The notes beneath the pieces are model-generated. The model was not told the origin of the DNA. It saw only the letters and a program-made list of their open reading frames with translations, and did no database searches. A program made the translations under genes and the position numbers. From Leuconostoc mesenteroides subsp. mesenteroides ATCC 8293 (GTDB lineage: Bacteria; Bacillota; Bacilli; Lactobacillales; Lactobacillaceae), in assembly GCF_000014445.1 (NCBI RefSeq), contig NC_008531.1, forward strand, positions 1,680,001 through 1,744,000: a stretch of DNA of 64,000 nt, written 5' to 3'. This document shows, one piece after another, positions 20,096 to 28,970 of this stretch. Numbering within the stretch: position 1 is the first letter of the stretch; the number at the start of each line of letters is the position of its first letter.

Positions 20096-21182
20096 TTTTT
20101 TCCTCAACGTACAAAGGTAAATATACTGTGAAAATTGACCCTGAGCCTTCTGCACTTTCTAATGCAATTGTACCACCATAAGCCTCTACCAAACGTTGAG
20201 CAATACTTAGTCCCAGCCCAGTTCCCCCTTTGGCTCGTGATCTCGCCTTATCAACGCGATAAAAGCGATCAAAGACACGTTTTGCATCTTCCGGTTTCAA
20301 CCCTTCACCAAAGTCTTGTACGCCAATTTCAACACGATTTGCTGTCTGTGACAAGGCAAAATGAATTTCATGACGATCTAGAGAATACTTTACAGCATTG
20401 TCAGCTAGAATAATTAGAATTTGTTCCATATGATCTTGACGAATCTTAACCCTTGCCTTCGTTGATAAATCATCATCTAGGGTAAAAGAAAAGTCAGGAT
20501 GTATCATTTTAAAGTTGTCATAAACACGATGCATTGTACCGCCAACATCAGTAATTTCTTTCACGTTATCAACTGGAATTTGCTCAGCACGTGTTAAATT
20601 GAGCATTTCGTTAATCAGTGTCTCCATTCGTTGTACTTCTGCCAGAGAGGATTTGATTGAATCTTCCAAAACCTCTGGATCATCTTTACCCCAGCGATTC
20701 AGAAGTTCCATGTGGCCTTTCACGATTGTTACCGGCGTACGGAGTTCATGGGAAACATCTGAAACAAATTGCTGTTGCGCACTGATTAATGCTTGTAGAC
20801 GGTCAATTGTGCGATTTAAAATACGTGTTAAATCAGAAAACTCATCATTTGCACCAACTTCACTGGCACGTACTTCTGTCATCGGATCATCTTCAAAAGC
20901 TTCAATGGTGGTTTCAATTAATCGGACTGGTCGTAAAATTACTTTAGTTAAGATAAGTGCAAATATGAATATTGCCAAACCACCGAAAGCAATAATAACC
21001 CACAACCAAAAAATAACTTCATTCGGCAGTGCACCATAGTGATGCTTTATCAACCCAGAAAGCAATAAAGCAAATACTATAAATATAACAAAAAAGCCGG
21101 ACGCCATTCCAAGTGCTAACTGCCAGCGCAGTGAGAATCGGCGTACAGCTTTTTTAGTTGTTTCTTTTTCATTATTGTCCAT
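20082..21182 (-). CDS. sensor histidine kinase, ArlS-like
   Basis: A membrane kinase that should phosphorylate the response regulator encoded 12 bp upstream. The 366 residues contain two N-terminal membrane helices, a HAMP linker (LILTKVILRPVRLIETTIEAF), a HisKA domain with FVSDVSHELRTPVTIVKGH (phospho-His), and HATPase N, G1 (DFGEGLKPED) and G2 (KGGTGLGLSIAQRL) boxes. The two membrane helices are separated by only about ten residues (KHHYGALPNE), so there is no extracellular sensor domain, unlike typical ArlS. The signal is probably sensed in or at the membrane. Confidence 0.9.
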   Translation of the reverse strand: MDNNEKETTKKAVRRFSLRWQLALGMASGFFVIFIVFALLLSGLIKHHYGALPNEVIFWLWVIIAFGGLAIFIFALILTKVILRPVRLIETTIEAFEDDPMTEVRASEVGANDEFSDLTRILNRTIDRLQALISAQQQFVSDVSHELRTPVTIVKGHMELLNRWGKDDPEVLEDSIKSSLAEVQRMETLINEMLNLTRAEQIPVDNVKEITDVGGTMHRVYDNFKMIHPDFSFTLDDDLSTKARVKIRQDHMEQILIILADNAVKYSLDRHEIHFALSQTANRVEIGVQDFGEGLKPEDAKRVFDRFYRVDKARSRAKGGTGLGLSIAQRLVEAYGGTIALESAEGSGSIFTVYLPLYVEEKNESN

Positions 21183-21194
21183 AATTAATTAGAA

Positions 21195-21884
21195 TTAGCT
21201 GCGCATCACGTAGCCAGTACCACGTACTGTTTGGATATATGATGCCTTACTTTCAGGATCATCAATCTTATTACGCAAGTAACGAATATACACATCAACA
21301 ACATTCGTTTCTACTTCAGAATCAAAACCCCAAACTTCTTTCAATAATTGCTCACGAGATTGAACCACATTAATATTTTCTACTAATGTTAATAGCAAGT
21401 CGTATTCACGCTTTGTCAAATTAATAATTTGATCATCGCGACGTGCAATACGATTTTCCTTTTCAATACGGAGGTCTTTGAAGTTAATAATTGAACGATG
21501 CTTATCGTTTGTTTCAGTCTCAATTGCAATACGGCGCAAAAGCGAACGAATACGAGCCAATAATTCTTCAATTGCAAATGGCTTTACCAAATAATCATCA
21601 GCGCCATAATCCAATCCAGAAACACGATCAATCACTGAATCACGAGCAGTCATCATGATGATTGGTGTTTTTTTAACTTCACGCAATCGACGTGCAACTT
21701 CTAAACCGTTTAGTTCAGGCAACATCAAATCGAGCAAAATAACATCGTAATCATTTTCTAATGCTAAATCTAGCCCAGAACGACCATCATTCACCGTTTC
21801 AGCTTCATATCCTTCATGTTTAAGCTCAAGACCAACAAACTTTGCCAAGTTTTCTTCATCTTCAACAATCAATACTTTACTCAT
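21195..21884 (-). CDS. OmpR-family response regulator, ArlR-like
   Basis: A 229-residue DNA-binding regulator. The receiver domain has the acidic pair near DEEN, the phosphorylation site in VILLDLMLP, the switch residue T in IIMMTARD, and K in YLVKPF. The C-terminal winged-helix domain (NLTKREYDLLLTLVENINVV, VDVYIRYLRNKID, VRGTGYVM) is of OmpR type. Sequence and order with the kinase match ArlR/CovR-type regulators of Gram-positive surface properties. It is the first gene of the operon with the kinase and acyP. Confidence 0.92.
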   Translation of the reverse strand: MSKVLIVEDEENLAKFVGLELKHEGYEAETVNDGRSGLDLALENDYDVILLDLMLPELNGLEVARRLREVKKTPIIMMTARDSVIDRVSGLDYGADDYLVKPFAIEELLARIRSLLRRIAIETETNDKHRSIINFKDLRIEKENRIARRDDQIINLTKREYDLLLTLVENINVVQSREQLLKEVWGFDSEVETNVVDVYIRYLRNKIDDPESKASYIQTVRGTGYVMRS

Positions 21885-21980
21885 TTTTTGTCCTCAATGT
21901 TTTAAATCGGCAGAAGCCGAGTCTATTTGTATTACTTCCCTTTATTTTAGAGCATTTGTTTAACTCTTGCAAGTGTTTTC

Positions 21981-22526
21981 TCATTCTTTGAAAAAATCGT
22001 CTAATTTTGACAACCGAGGGTCAATTTTGGGTTCGTCTTCTATCATTTTCTCATTTTCATAAGCTTCTTGACTGATAACATGCCAATCTTTTCCGGAGGG
22101 CAAATTATCGCCGGTCTCTTCCTCAGGGGTTAAAATCTGTAAAGGCAAAGTTGCTATAATATTATCCAAAATAGCATCGTCCACATTTAAGGAATCATTC
22201 TCAAGTACAAAAACAGCCTCGGTTTCTTCAAAATCCTTGAGACGACTCTCATCTTCAATGTATAATTCAGAAAATGCTAAATTAATTGGCACAACCACGG
22301 GGTCTAATGACCGTGAAGATGGTACTGTGATATTTCCTAGAACATTCACGTCTAAAGTGATATCATCATTATCTAAATAGTTAATGCTCCCCGTAACTTC
22401 AAGGGGTGATAACGCTAAGACAGTTTCTGAAAAACGACTTTTAGCTTGTTCCTCCAAATTCAAAGTTTCTTCGATAATTAACGGACTTTGACGGTATTTT
22501 AATAATTGATTTTTTGCATATTTCAT
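21981..22526 (-). CDS. YceD/DUF177 family protein
   Basis: A 181-residue acidic soluble protein of the YceD family, often encoded before rpmF and linked to 23S rRNA maturation. The pattern SPLEVTGSINYLDNDDITLDVNVLGNITVPSSRSLDPVVVPI fits. No rpmF follows here. It starts 1 bp after the tmcAL stop and closes the yqe-type gene series. Confidence 0.82.
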   Translation of the reverse strand: MKYAKNQLLKYRQSPLIIEETLNLEEQAKSRFSETVLALSPLEVTGSINYLDNDDITLDVNVLGNITVPSSRSLDPVVVPINLAFSELYIEDESRLKDFEETEAVFVLENDSLNVDDAILDNIIATLPLQILTPEEETGDNLPSGKDWHVISQEAYENEKMIEDEPKIDPRLSKLDDFFKE

Positions 22527-22527
22527 A

Positions 22528-23700
22528 CTATTTCTCCCAATATAATGGCATTCGTGTCACATCTTGTGTCGGCGCACCTTCATTTGCCAGTAATTGCCAC
22601 ACTTTACCAGCTTTATAATCTAAGCGCAGATTACTTTTAGCCAAACTTGAATCAACTTTACTGATAAGGGGCAATGTTACTTGTTTTTTAATTTCATTTA
22701 AGTATTGCTGCCCCGTTGAAGTAAATCCTAGAATACGCAAGTATGGGTCCTGCATAGCTGCTTGCATCTGGTCTACCTTAATATTAAGCAAAGTATATAA
22801 TAATGTACGCTGTATTCGAGTAAACGTATAACGTTTAGATTTGGTCGATTTAATAAAGCTTTGATAGCTTTGTGGACCAGAATCATTTAGAGCTGTTTTA
22901 GCAAAACGATGCTCCAACCCCTCGGCCATTTGATAAATTTGACCTAGTTGACCAACTGTATCTGTTGTTAACCGGTACTTCAGCATTGACCAGAATTTAC
23001 TTTCGAAATCAATTGTATTGGCAGCGGTATCTAATGCTACTTTGGTCGCTTCAGGCACCACATTTTTGATTTTTTCAGTTTTTCCCTTGTGTAAAGCTAA
23101 ACGAATAGATGACGCTGAGGCAATCGATTGTTCGTCTGTAAAGTTGGCATCATGATAATTTGCTTCAGCGCGTTGAATAGGTATAATGCCAATGTTAGCC
23201 TGTTGGTTTAGAATAGCACTAGCATAACCAAGCGCTAGAATATCATTAGGCTCTTCCAGTTTAAAGCTAGTTTCAGCCTCTAATTGTTTAGCATACGCAC
23301 TAGCAAAGGTTTGCGTATGATTCTTAAATTCTTGTCCTTCTGCAATAGTTGGTGCTTGTTTAGCTATGGATAGAAAATCAACCTCTGGATGCTCACTGCC
23401 AAATACAATATTATCGACACCAAGAGCGGATAATAATTGAATCGCTCCATCAGCAAAAATATGACTTGGTTGCACTGCAAAAAAAGTGGGTAACTCAATG
23501 ACTAAATCCACACCATTTTCCAAAGCCATTTGTGTTCTTTGCCATTTGTCAAATAAGGCTGGTTCACCACGTTGCACAAAGTTACCAGACATAACGGCCA
23601 CCACTACATCCGCACCAGTTAATTTCTTGGCTTGTTGAATATGATAAATATGCCCATTATGAAATGGATTATATTCCGTTATTATTCCGACTGCTTGCAT
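22528..23700 (-). CDS. tmcAL: tRNA(Met) cytidine acetate ligase TmcAL
   Basis: TmcAL activates acetate with ATP to acetylate C34 of elongator tRNA-Met. The 390 residues start with the nucleotidyltransferase motif GIITEYNPFHNGHIYHI (HxGH type) and VMSGNFVQRGEPA, with FGSEHPEVDF and ASASSIRLAL further on. It overlaps the methyltransferase stop by 1 bp (ATG at 23700) and is followed by yceD, a common arrangement in lactic acid bacteria. Confidence 0.92.
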   Translation of the reverse strand: MQAVGIITEYNPFHNGHIYHIQQAKKLTGADVVVAVMSGNFVQRGEPALFDKWQRTQMALENGVDLVIELPTFFAVQPSHIFADGAIQLLSALGVDNIVFGSEHPEVDFLSIAKQAPTIAEGQEFKNHTQTFASAYAKQLEAETSFKLEEPNDILALGYASAILNQQANIGIIPIQRAEANYHDANFTDEQSIASASSIRLALHKGKTEKIKNVVPEATKVALDTAANTIDFESKFWSMLKYRLTTDTVGQLGQIYQMAEGLEHRFAKTALNDSGPQSYQSFIKSTKSKRYTFTRIQRTLLYTLLNIKVDQMQAAMQDPYLRILGFTSTGQQYLNEIKKQVTLPLISKVDSSLAKSNLRLDYKAGKVWQLLANEGAPTQDVTRMPLYWEK

Positions 23701-24452
23701 TATTTCACCGCCCTAAAAAACCAACGTTCTGTGTTTTCATCAATATTATTTTGTCCAAAGTTCGCAAAAACTTCAATATTATGAAAACCAGCACTTCTTA
23801 AGGTTTCTTGATATGTCTTTAAATCATAGGTTTGCTCATGATGAATTTCGCGCATAATCTTAAAAGCGTCAATTGCCTCATCATACACAAAAAACTTTAA
23901 GTCATGGTCAACACTATTCTCTTGCTCACCAGGATAACTAGTCCACATAAAAATGTTTTCATCGTCGTCATCATTATTGTAGTAATAATTATCGTACAGC
24001 ACGTTAACCTGGTAAGGTGTTATCACATCAAATAAAAATTGTCCGCCAACCGCTAAATGGTCATACACTTGTTGAATAGCTAATTTAAAATCAGATAAAT
24101 TTGGTAAATAATTTAAAGCATCTGCAAAACTAACAATGATAGGGTATTCCTTTTTCCAATCAGAAAAGTCACGCATGTCAGCTTGCAACAAAGATAAGTC
24201 AACGTTTGCTTCATTAGCATGCTTTTGTGCCAATGACAGCATTTCAGGTGACAAGTCTAGCACATCAACAGTGTAGCCAAGCTGTGCTAATAAAACTGCT
24301 AATCGTCCAGCACCCCCACCTAAATCCATAATAGATGTAGCTTTACTATTTTTTGTCACGAAATCAACCCACTCTTGATATAATTCTGAATCAAACAGTT
24401 GGTCATATTTTTCCGAAAATGTAGAGTAATTGTTATTTATTTCATTATTCAT
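23700..24452 (-). CDS. class I SAM-dependent methyltransferase (YqeM-like)
   Basis: A 250-residue Rossmann methylase. Motif I is IMDLGGGAGRLAVLLAQLG, motif II VDVLDLSPEMLSLAQK, then LLQADMRDF and FADALNYL. It sits in the position where Bacillus has yqeM, after rsfS and before the tmcAL gene. A terminator separates it from rsfS, so it likely has its own promoter. Its substrate is unknown. Confidence 0.88.
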   Translation of the reverse strand: MNNEINNNYSTFSEKYDQLFDSELYQEWVDFVTKNSKATSIMDLGGGAGRLAVLLAQLGYTVDVLDLSPEMLSLAQKHANEANVDLSLLQADMRDFSDWKKEYPIIVSFADALNYLPNLSDFKLAIQQVYDHLAVGGQFLFDVITPYQVNVLYDNYYYNNDDDDENIFMWTSYPGEQENSVDHDLKFFVYDEAIDAFKIMREIHHEQTYDLKTYQETLRSAGFHNIEVFANFGQNNIDENTERWFFRAVK

Positions 24453-24511
24453 AATTTTAATTTTAACATGGTGTCGGTCTGAACGGTTATATTATTGTTC
24501 TTACAAACTAA

Positions 24512-24537
24512 AAAATCGAGACAGTGGCCTCGATTTT
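24512..24537 (-). terminator. terminator after rsfS
   Basis: AAAATCGAG and CTCGATTTT form a 9-bp stem with an 8-nt loop and T tail on the minus strand. Confidence 0.82.
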
Positions 24538-24539
24538 GC

Positions 24540-24914
24540 TTAATTTTCTGTTAATAGATTATCAAGATTAACATAGGGGGCATCATTCCACAAACGTTCT
24601 AGGTTGTAAAAATCGCGACCTTCTGTCGAGAATATGTGGACGATAACATCCCCTAAGTCCATAAGAACCCATTCCCCTGCTTGGAATCCTTCCATAAAGC
24701 GAACCGATCCGCCCGCTTCTTGTATTTTATCTTTAACTTCCGTAGCAATAGCTTGCACCTGTCGTGTAGACGCAGCGTCTGCAATGACGAAGTAATCTGC
24801 CATTAAGCTCACTTTGCGCATATCAAGTGCAACAATATTGTTTGCTTTCTTATTATCAACTGCCTCCACGGCAGTATTTAAAGTATCTTGTACATTTAAT
24901 GCTGTTGTTGTCAT
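24540..24914 (-). CDS. rsfS: ribosomal silencing factor RsfS
   Basis: RsfS binds L14 on the 50S subunit and blocks subunit joining in starved cells. The 124 residues contain the family core: NIVALDMRKVSLMADYFVIA, STRQVQAIATEVKDKIQEAG, GEWVLMDLGDVIVHIF and FYNLERLW. It lies 3 bp after yqeK, part of the conserved nadD-yqeK-rsfS group. Confidence 0.96.
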   Translation of the reverse strand: MTTTALNVQDTLNTAVEAVDNKKANNIVALDMRKVSLMADYFVIADAASTRQVQAIATEVKDKIQEAGGSVRFMEGFQAGEWVLMDLGDVIVHIFSTEGRDFYNLERLWNDAPYVNLDNLLTEN

Positions 24915-24917
24915 ATT

Positions 24918-25502
24918 TTATTTTTCTTTCTTAACCCAATAATTATACGTTTCAAGTGATTTAGGATAAATTGGTGTTTCTTTGTGAATCAAACGTGCTA
25001 AGGTATGAACGATTTGATATTTAATGCCTTGCGCTAAACTTTGGTCAGTAATCGTACGGGCTTCCTCTACCCCTTTGAAATCACGACCTAATTCTAAATA
25101 ATCTGCCATAAATATAACTTGTGACAACTTATTCATACTAGCGCCCGCACCTGTTGTGTGCTGACGGACAGCAGTTAATATATCTTCATCAACAATTCCT
25201 AGCTCGTTACGGATCATTTCCGCCCCAACAATACCATGCCAGACATAATTTCCCCAGTTAATCAAATCCGGATCCATATGCTGGGTTTCAATAACCTTTA
25301 AAAAATCATTATCTGATCGCTCTTTGGCATAATCATGGACCAAAGCAGCAACTTCTGCCTTGTCAACATCAACATCATTGGCCTTGGCCAATTTCACTGC
25401 ATAGTCTCGTACACGCAAAACATGCTGGTAACGATAATCAGATAATTTTTCGGAAATTTTTGCTTCTAAATCAGTAATTGTACCATTAAAATACTTAGTC
25501 AT
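24918..25502 (-). CDS. yqeK: HD-domain phosphohydrolase YqeK
   Basis: YqeK-family proteins hydrolyse diadenosine tetraphosphate. The 194 residues carry an HD domain: YRYQHVLRVRDYAVKLA, VAALVHDYAKERS, the WHGIVGAEM histidine and AVRQHTTGA. The ATG at 25502 has AGAGG upstream and overlaps the nadD stop by 8 bp (ATGACTAA), a sign of translational coupling. The longer frame from 25547 lies inside nadD. Confidence 0.92.
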   Translation of the reverse strand: MTKYFNGTITDLEAKISEKLSDYRYQHVLRVRDYAVKLAKANDVDVDKAEVAALVHDYAKERSDNDFLKVIETQHMDPDLINWGNYVWHGIVGAEMIRNELGIVDEDILTAVRQHTTGAGASMNKLSQVIFMADYLELGRDFKGVEEARTITDQSLAQGIKYQIVHTLARLIHKETPIYPKSLETYNYWVKKEK

Positions 25503-26139
25503 ATAAGCCTCTATACAAATCGTACTCTCGAATAAATAGTGCTTCACGTTCTGGCACCAAATAATTAATACTCTGATTCATACGAATTCGCGTCCGTACT
25601 TCTGAAGCGCTGACGCTAATGTTTGGAACATCAAACCATAGCACGGGATAATCGGACGTTGTCTCTTGTCCAGAATGGACACCTGCAGCAAACGTAACAA
25701 TTTGACTTAACTCATCAATATGATCCCAAGTGGGTAACTTTCTCACTGTATTTGCACCCATGATAAAATAATATTCATTTTCTGGATGCGTATCCACAAG
25801 TTCTTTCATTGATTGGTAAGTATGAGATTCACCGCCATTACGGATTTCCAATAATTCAAGTTCAAAAAAAGGATTATCCAAAATTGCCATGTGAACCAAT
25901 TGCATTCGATAAGACGGTTCAATTGCGCTAGCATGAGTAGCATCAACCGGCTGTGCATTAGGCATCCAATAAACTTTTTCAAGTCCAAGCTGTTTCCCAA
26001 CACATTCTGCTAAAACCAACTGCCCAACGTGCGGTGGATTAAAGGTACCACCAAAAATTCCAATACGATGTTTGGTCTCACTTGGTTCTAGTTCTAATTG
26101 ATGTTTTAGTGCAGTTGTTGATGTTCCAATCATAGCCAT
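25495..26139 (-). CDS. nadD: nicotinate-nucleotide adenylyltransferase
   Basis: NadD converts nicotinate mononucleotide to deamido-NAD in NAD synthesis. The 214 residues have the nucleotidyltransferase motif IGIFGGTFNPPHVGQLVLAE and the C-terminal ISVSASEVRTRI in place of the ISSTxxR motif. It has an N-terminal extension of about 24 residues before the core, as in some other lactic acid bacteria. It starts 4 bp after the yhbY stop. Confidence 0.94.
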   Translation of the reverse strand: MAMIGTSTTALKHQLELEPSETKHRIGIFGGTFNPPHVGQLVLAECVGKQLGLEKVYWMPNAQPVDATHASAIEPSYRMQLVHMAILDNPFFELELLEIRNGGESHTYQSMKELVDTHPENEYYFIMGANTVRKLPTWDHIDELSQIVTFAAGVHSGQETTSDYPVLWFDVPNISVSASEVRTRIRMNQSINYLVPEREALFIREYDLYRGLYD

Positions 26140-26143
26140 CTCC

Positions 26144-26455
26144 TCAGATTTTTGCTAGATCTAATGAAATCTTCTTATATTTGTCTTCTTTTGCTGGTAA
26201 ATACAAAACAACCGTACGACCAATTGTCTGTGCAACCGTAATATCTGAATGTGCTTCAATAAAATCAGCAACTTCTTTTGCTGTTTCGTCAGCACTTTGC
26301 TGCAAACTAATTTTGACTAGCTCTCTTTTAGCCAGTGCCAGAACAATTTCATCAACCCAATTCTGAGTCAATCCATTTTTTCCAACTGAAAAAATTGGCG
26401 ATAACGTGTTTGCTTGTGAACGTAAATAACGTTTTTGTTTTCCTGTTAATTGCAT
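26144..26455 (-). CDS. yhbY: YhbY-type CRM-domain RNA-binding protein
   Basis: The 103-residue CRM domain protein binds pre-50S ribosomal particles. MQLTGKQKRYLRSQANTL, FSVGKNGLTQNWVDEI and the GRTVVLYL end fit. I chose the ATG at 26455, which overlaps the yqeH stop as TAATG, with GAAAGGC upstream. The longer frame from 26503 would lie inside yqeH. Confidence 0.93.
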   Translation of the reverse strand: MQLTGKQKRYLRSQANTLSPIFSVGKNGLTQNWVDEIVLALAKRELVKISLQQSADETAKEVADFIEAHSDITVAQTIGRTVVLYLPAKEDKYKKISLDLAKI

Positions 26456-27594
26456 TAAATCATTGCCTTTCGAATGAGGACGCTGACGCCCTTTGGTGCC
26501 CAACCAGCTACTTTTATACCAGCCGGTACGCTAATCCAACCTAAACCTGAAAAGACAATGTCACTGTCTTCAGTAATGCTGAATTCGTGTTTGATTAGAT
26601 TTTGTAGCTGACTTGGTGCTGGTACTAGCAGCCCACCTGCATGCTGTTCATAAAAATCATCCGCACCGATAAGCTTCGTACGGTGCAAGTTCAAGTTATT
26701 TTCAAAATAAGCCGTTATGGCACTACGCGCACCACTGATAAAATCAAAACGTGCCAGACCGCCAATGAAAATTGTTTGTTCTGGATTTAATTGATACGTC
26801 CGTGGCTTAATTTCATTTTTTGGTAGTGCAAACTTTAAGTCCTTATCGGTTAGCACATGAGCCATCTGATCGCGCTTAATAATTCCTGGTGTGTCAATTA
26901 GTTGCTGACCATCTTCCAATGGAATTTCAATGCGATCAAGTGTGGTCCCTGGAAATCTCGATGTAGTAATCAAATTTTGAATCCCTGTACGAGACTTGAT
27001 AATTTGATTGATTAATGTTGATTTACCAACGTTGGTAACCCCAACGACGAAGACATCACGTCCGTCACGGAAATTATCGATGGTATCCAATAAGTCGTCT
27101 AAATTTTTGGGACGGGTTGCAGACGTCAAGAAGACGTCGACGGGTTGAATACCTTGTGCCTTCAATTCAGTGCGCAGCCAATTTTTCAAACGATTCTTAT
27201 TTAATAGCTTAGGTAATAAATCAACCTTGTTAGCTACTACTAAAATTGGATTATCTTTTCCAACAAAGCGAGGTAATCCAGAAATTGCAGAACCAGTTAC
27301 ATCAAACACATCAATAACATAAACAATCAATGCCTTGGTATCTGAAATTTGATGAAGCAAGTTGGCAAAATCATCATCAGTAAGTTCTACTGGCTGAATT
27401 TCGTTATAGTGACGTAAACGAAAACAACGTTGACAAAATAATTCTTCACTGCTAATAGATTTTTTGAGGGCGCTCATTGGCAAGTAACCTATTTTGTCTT
27501 TATCTTCGACTTGCATCAAAGCACCACAGCCAATGCAGCGCAATCCTTCATTTAATTGTTCTTGAACATATTCATCAGTAATTTCAGTTGTCAC
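26455..27594 (-). CDS. yqeH: ribosome biogenesis GTPase YqeH
   Basis: YqeH is a circularly permuted GTPase needed for 30S assembly. The 379 residues start with a zinc finger (CIGCGALMQ ... CQRCFRLRHY). The GTPase motifs come in permuted order: G4 VANKVDLL, G5 LTSATRP, then G1 GVTNVGKSTLIN and G3 DTPGI. A C-terminal RNA-binding part follows. It overlaps yqeG by 11 bp and yhbY by 1 bp, so translation is coupled. Confidence 0.96.
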   Translation of the reverse strand: MTTEITDEYVQEQLNEGLRCIGCGALMQVEDKDKIGYLPMSALKKSISSEELFCQRCFRLRHYNEIQPVELTDDDFANLLHQISDTKALIVYVIDVFDVTGSAISGLPRFVGKDNPILVVANKVDLLPKLLNKNRLKNWLRTELKAQGIQPVDVFLTSATRPKNLDDLLDTIDNFRDGRDVFVVGVTNVGKSTLINQIIKSRTGIQNLITTSRFPGTTLDRIEIPLEDGQQLIDTPGIIKRDQMAHVLTDKDLKFALPKNEIKPRTYQLNPEQTIFIGGLARFDFISGARSAITAYFENNLNLHRTKLIGADDFYEQHAGGLLVPAPSQLQNLIKHEFSITEDSDIVFSGLGWISVPAGIKVAGWAPKGVSVLIRKAMI

Positions 27595-28120
27595 GTAACG
27601 TTTTCTCCCATTTTAAGTGTGGATGTGCTTGAAACACAATTTTTTTGACATATTTCTCAATCCGACGATTTAACCATGTTTGCCACATGTCTGACTCAAT
27701 TAAGCGTTGTACAAGTACACTACGTACGCCAGCACTATGCGCTGCCCAGACATCAGTCAACAGTTGGTCTCCCACCATAATGACTTCTTGTCGCTTTAAA
27801 TGGTGCGTGCGCAATACATGCAAGATACCTCGCGGCAATGGTTTTAACGACCATGAAACAAATTTGACATCAAGTGGTTTAACTGCTTTTTCGACGCGTT
27901 TCGTAGTATTATTAGAAACCACAATTAATTCAATACCACCATCCCGTAAATCTTGTAACCACTGCTTTAATTCAGGTGTTCCATCTGGGTTGTTCCACGC
28001 TAACAATGTATTATCTAAATCCGCGAGTACGGTTTTAATACCACGCGCTTTCAAATCTTCAACAGTTAAATCGTAAATTCGTTCAACCATATATGTTGGT
28101 GTAAAGTGTTCTAAGCGCAT
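27584..28120 (-). CDS. yqeG: HAD-family phosphatase YqeG
   Basis: YqeG is a HAD IIIA-type phosphatase of unknown substrate, always near yqeH in Firmicutes. The 178 residues contain the DxD motif VLADLDNTLL, the second motif VVSNN, and the lysine and final acidic motif in GRGILHV/MVGDQLLTDVWAA. It is the first gene of the yqeG-yqeH-yhbY-nadD-yqeK-rsfS run. Confidence 0.93.
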   Translation of the reverse strand: MRLEHFTPTYMVERIYDLTVEDLKARGIKTVLADLDNTLLAWNNPDGTPELKQWLQDLRDGGIELIVVSNNTTKRVEKAVKPLDVKFVSWSLKPLPRGILHVLRTHHLKRQEVIMVGDQLLTDVWAAHSAGVRSVLVQRLIESDMWQTWLNRRIEKYVKKIVFQAHPHLKWEKTLRDN

Positions 28121-28167
28121 TATGTCCCATCGTCCGTTTATTTTATTCTTTTCCCATTATAACAAAA

Positions 28168-28193
28168 AAACACGTATGTCGTGTTACGTGTTT
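28168..28193 (-). terminator. terminator after the muralytic-like gene
   Basis: AAACACGTA and TACGTGTTT form a 9-bp stem, followed by a T run on the minus strand. Confidence 0.8.
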
Positions 28194-28195
28194 GA

Positions 28196-28864
28196 CTAAT
28201 ACCAATTATTAACTTGCCAATGAGCAATAGCATTAGCAACAGTTCCATAGCGAGCAGAGATATACTTCTGCATTGCTTCTAACTGGACTGCATAATTACC
28301 ATGATAATCTTTTCCCGGAACATATTGCGCGTAGTAATTTTCAGACAGCTGACCAATACCATAGTATGCACCGTTTTGAGCATTGACGTTTCCGCCACTT
28401 TCATGTTGGATTAACCATTGTATGTCTGATGATGCAACCGGTGTTTCTGTTACGGTTGTATTCTGTGTTGACTGATTACTTTCTGCAACGACCTGTGTTG
28501 GTTGCGTCTCATTCACTGTAACAGCTGTTTTTGACACTTCGGCAGTCGTTGTTGCAGAAGATACACTGGTTACTTGCGCTATATCTGCAGCTTTTTCTTG
28601 TGCTTCACTTGGTTGCGAATTCGCTTTAACTTCATTTTTCTCACTAGAAGTTACTACTTTTTTAGGTATTGCTTCAACTTTAGTAAGCTTAACATCCGTA
28701 AATGATGAAATGGCAGAACTAACTGCTTTGACATTCACGGTTTGATTCATACTGGCGGCTTCAGCAGGCTGGTTTTCTGTTTCAAGTTGCGTTCCCAAAA
28801 CAACTAAAGATAAACCAGTTAATAGGGCACTTATTATTATTATTCTCTTCATCATGTAATCCAT
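28196..28864 (-). CDS. secreted Apf/transglycosylase-like cell-wall protein
   Basis: A 222-residue secreted protein. The N-terminal signal peptide (RIIIISALLTGLSLVVLGTQ) is followed by a low-complexity serine-, threonine- and valine-rich linker of about 110 residues. The C-terminal domain of about 75 residues contains WLIQHESGGNVNAQNGAYYG, IGQLSENYYAQY, and ISARYGTVANAIAHWQVNNW. This end is typical of aggregation-promoting-factor and IsaA-like lysozyme-fold proteins, with E of HESGG as probable catalytic residue. The first ATG and an ATG-ATG pair 9-12 nt downstream are all possible starts. It is a single gene. Confidence 0.8.
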   Translation of the reverse strand: MDYMMKRIIIISALLTGLSLVVLGTQLETENQPAEAASMNQTVNVKAVSSAISSFTDVKLTKVEAIPKKVVTSSEKNEVKANSQPSEAQEKAADIAQVTSVSSATTTAEVSKTAVTVNETQPTQVVAESNQSTQNTTVTETPVASSDIQWLIQHESGGNVNAQNGAYYGIGQLSENYYAQYVPGKDYHGNYAVQLEAMQKYISARYGTVANAIAHWQVNNWY

Positions 28865-28970
28865 TGTGCCGCCAAAATATTACGTAAATATTACAAATGA
28901 TGATAAAAACGTGGTCTAAAAATACTTAATATACAAAACTTTGATAAGCGTTTAACTAAATGTGTAATAT

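Noticed and set aside
21909-21920. CGGC-AGAA-GCCG as a terminator between arlR and yceD
   Set aside because: The stem is only 4 bp and no T run follows on the minus strand.
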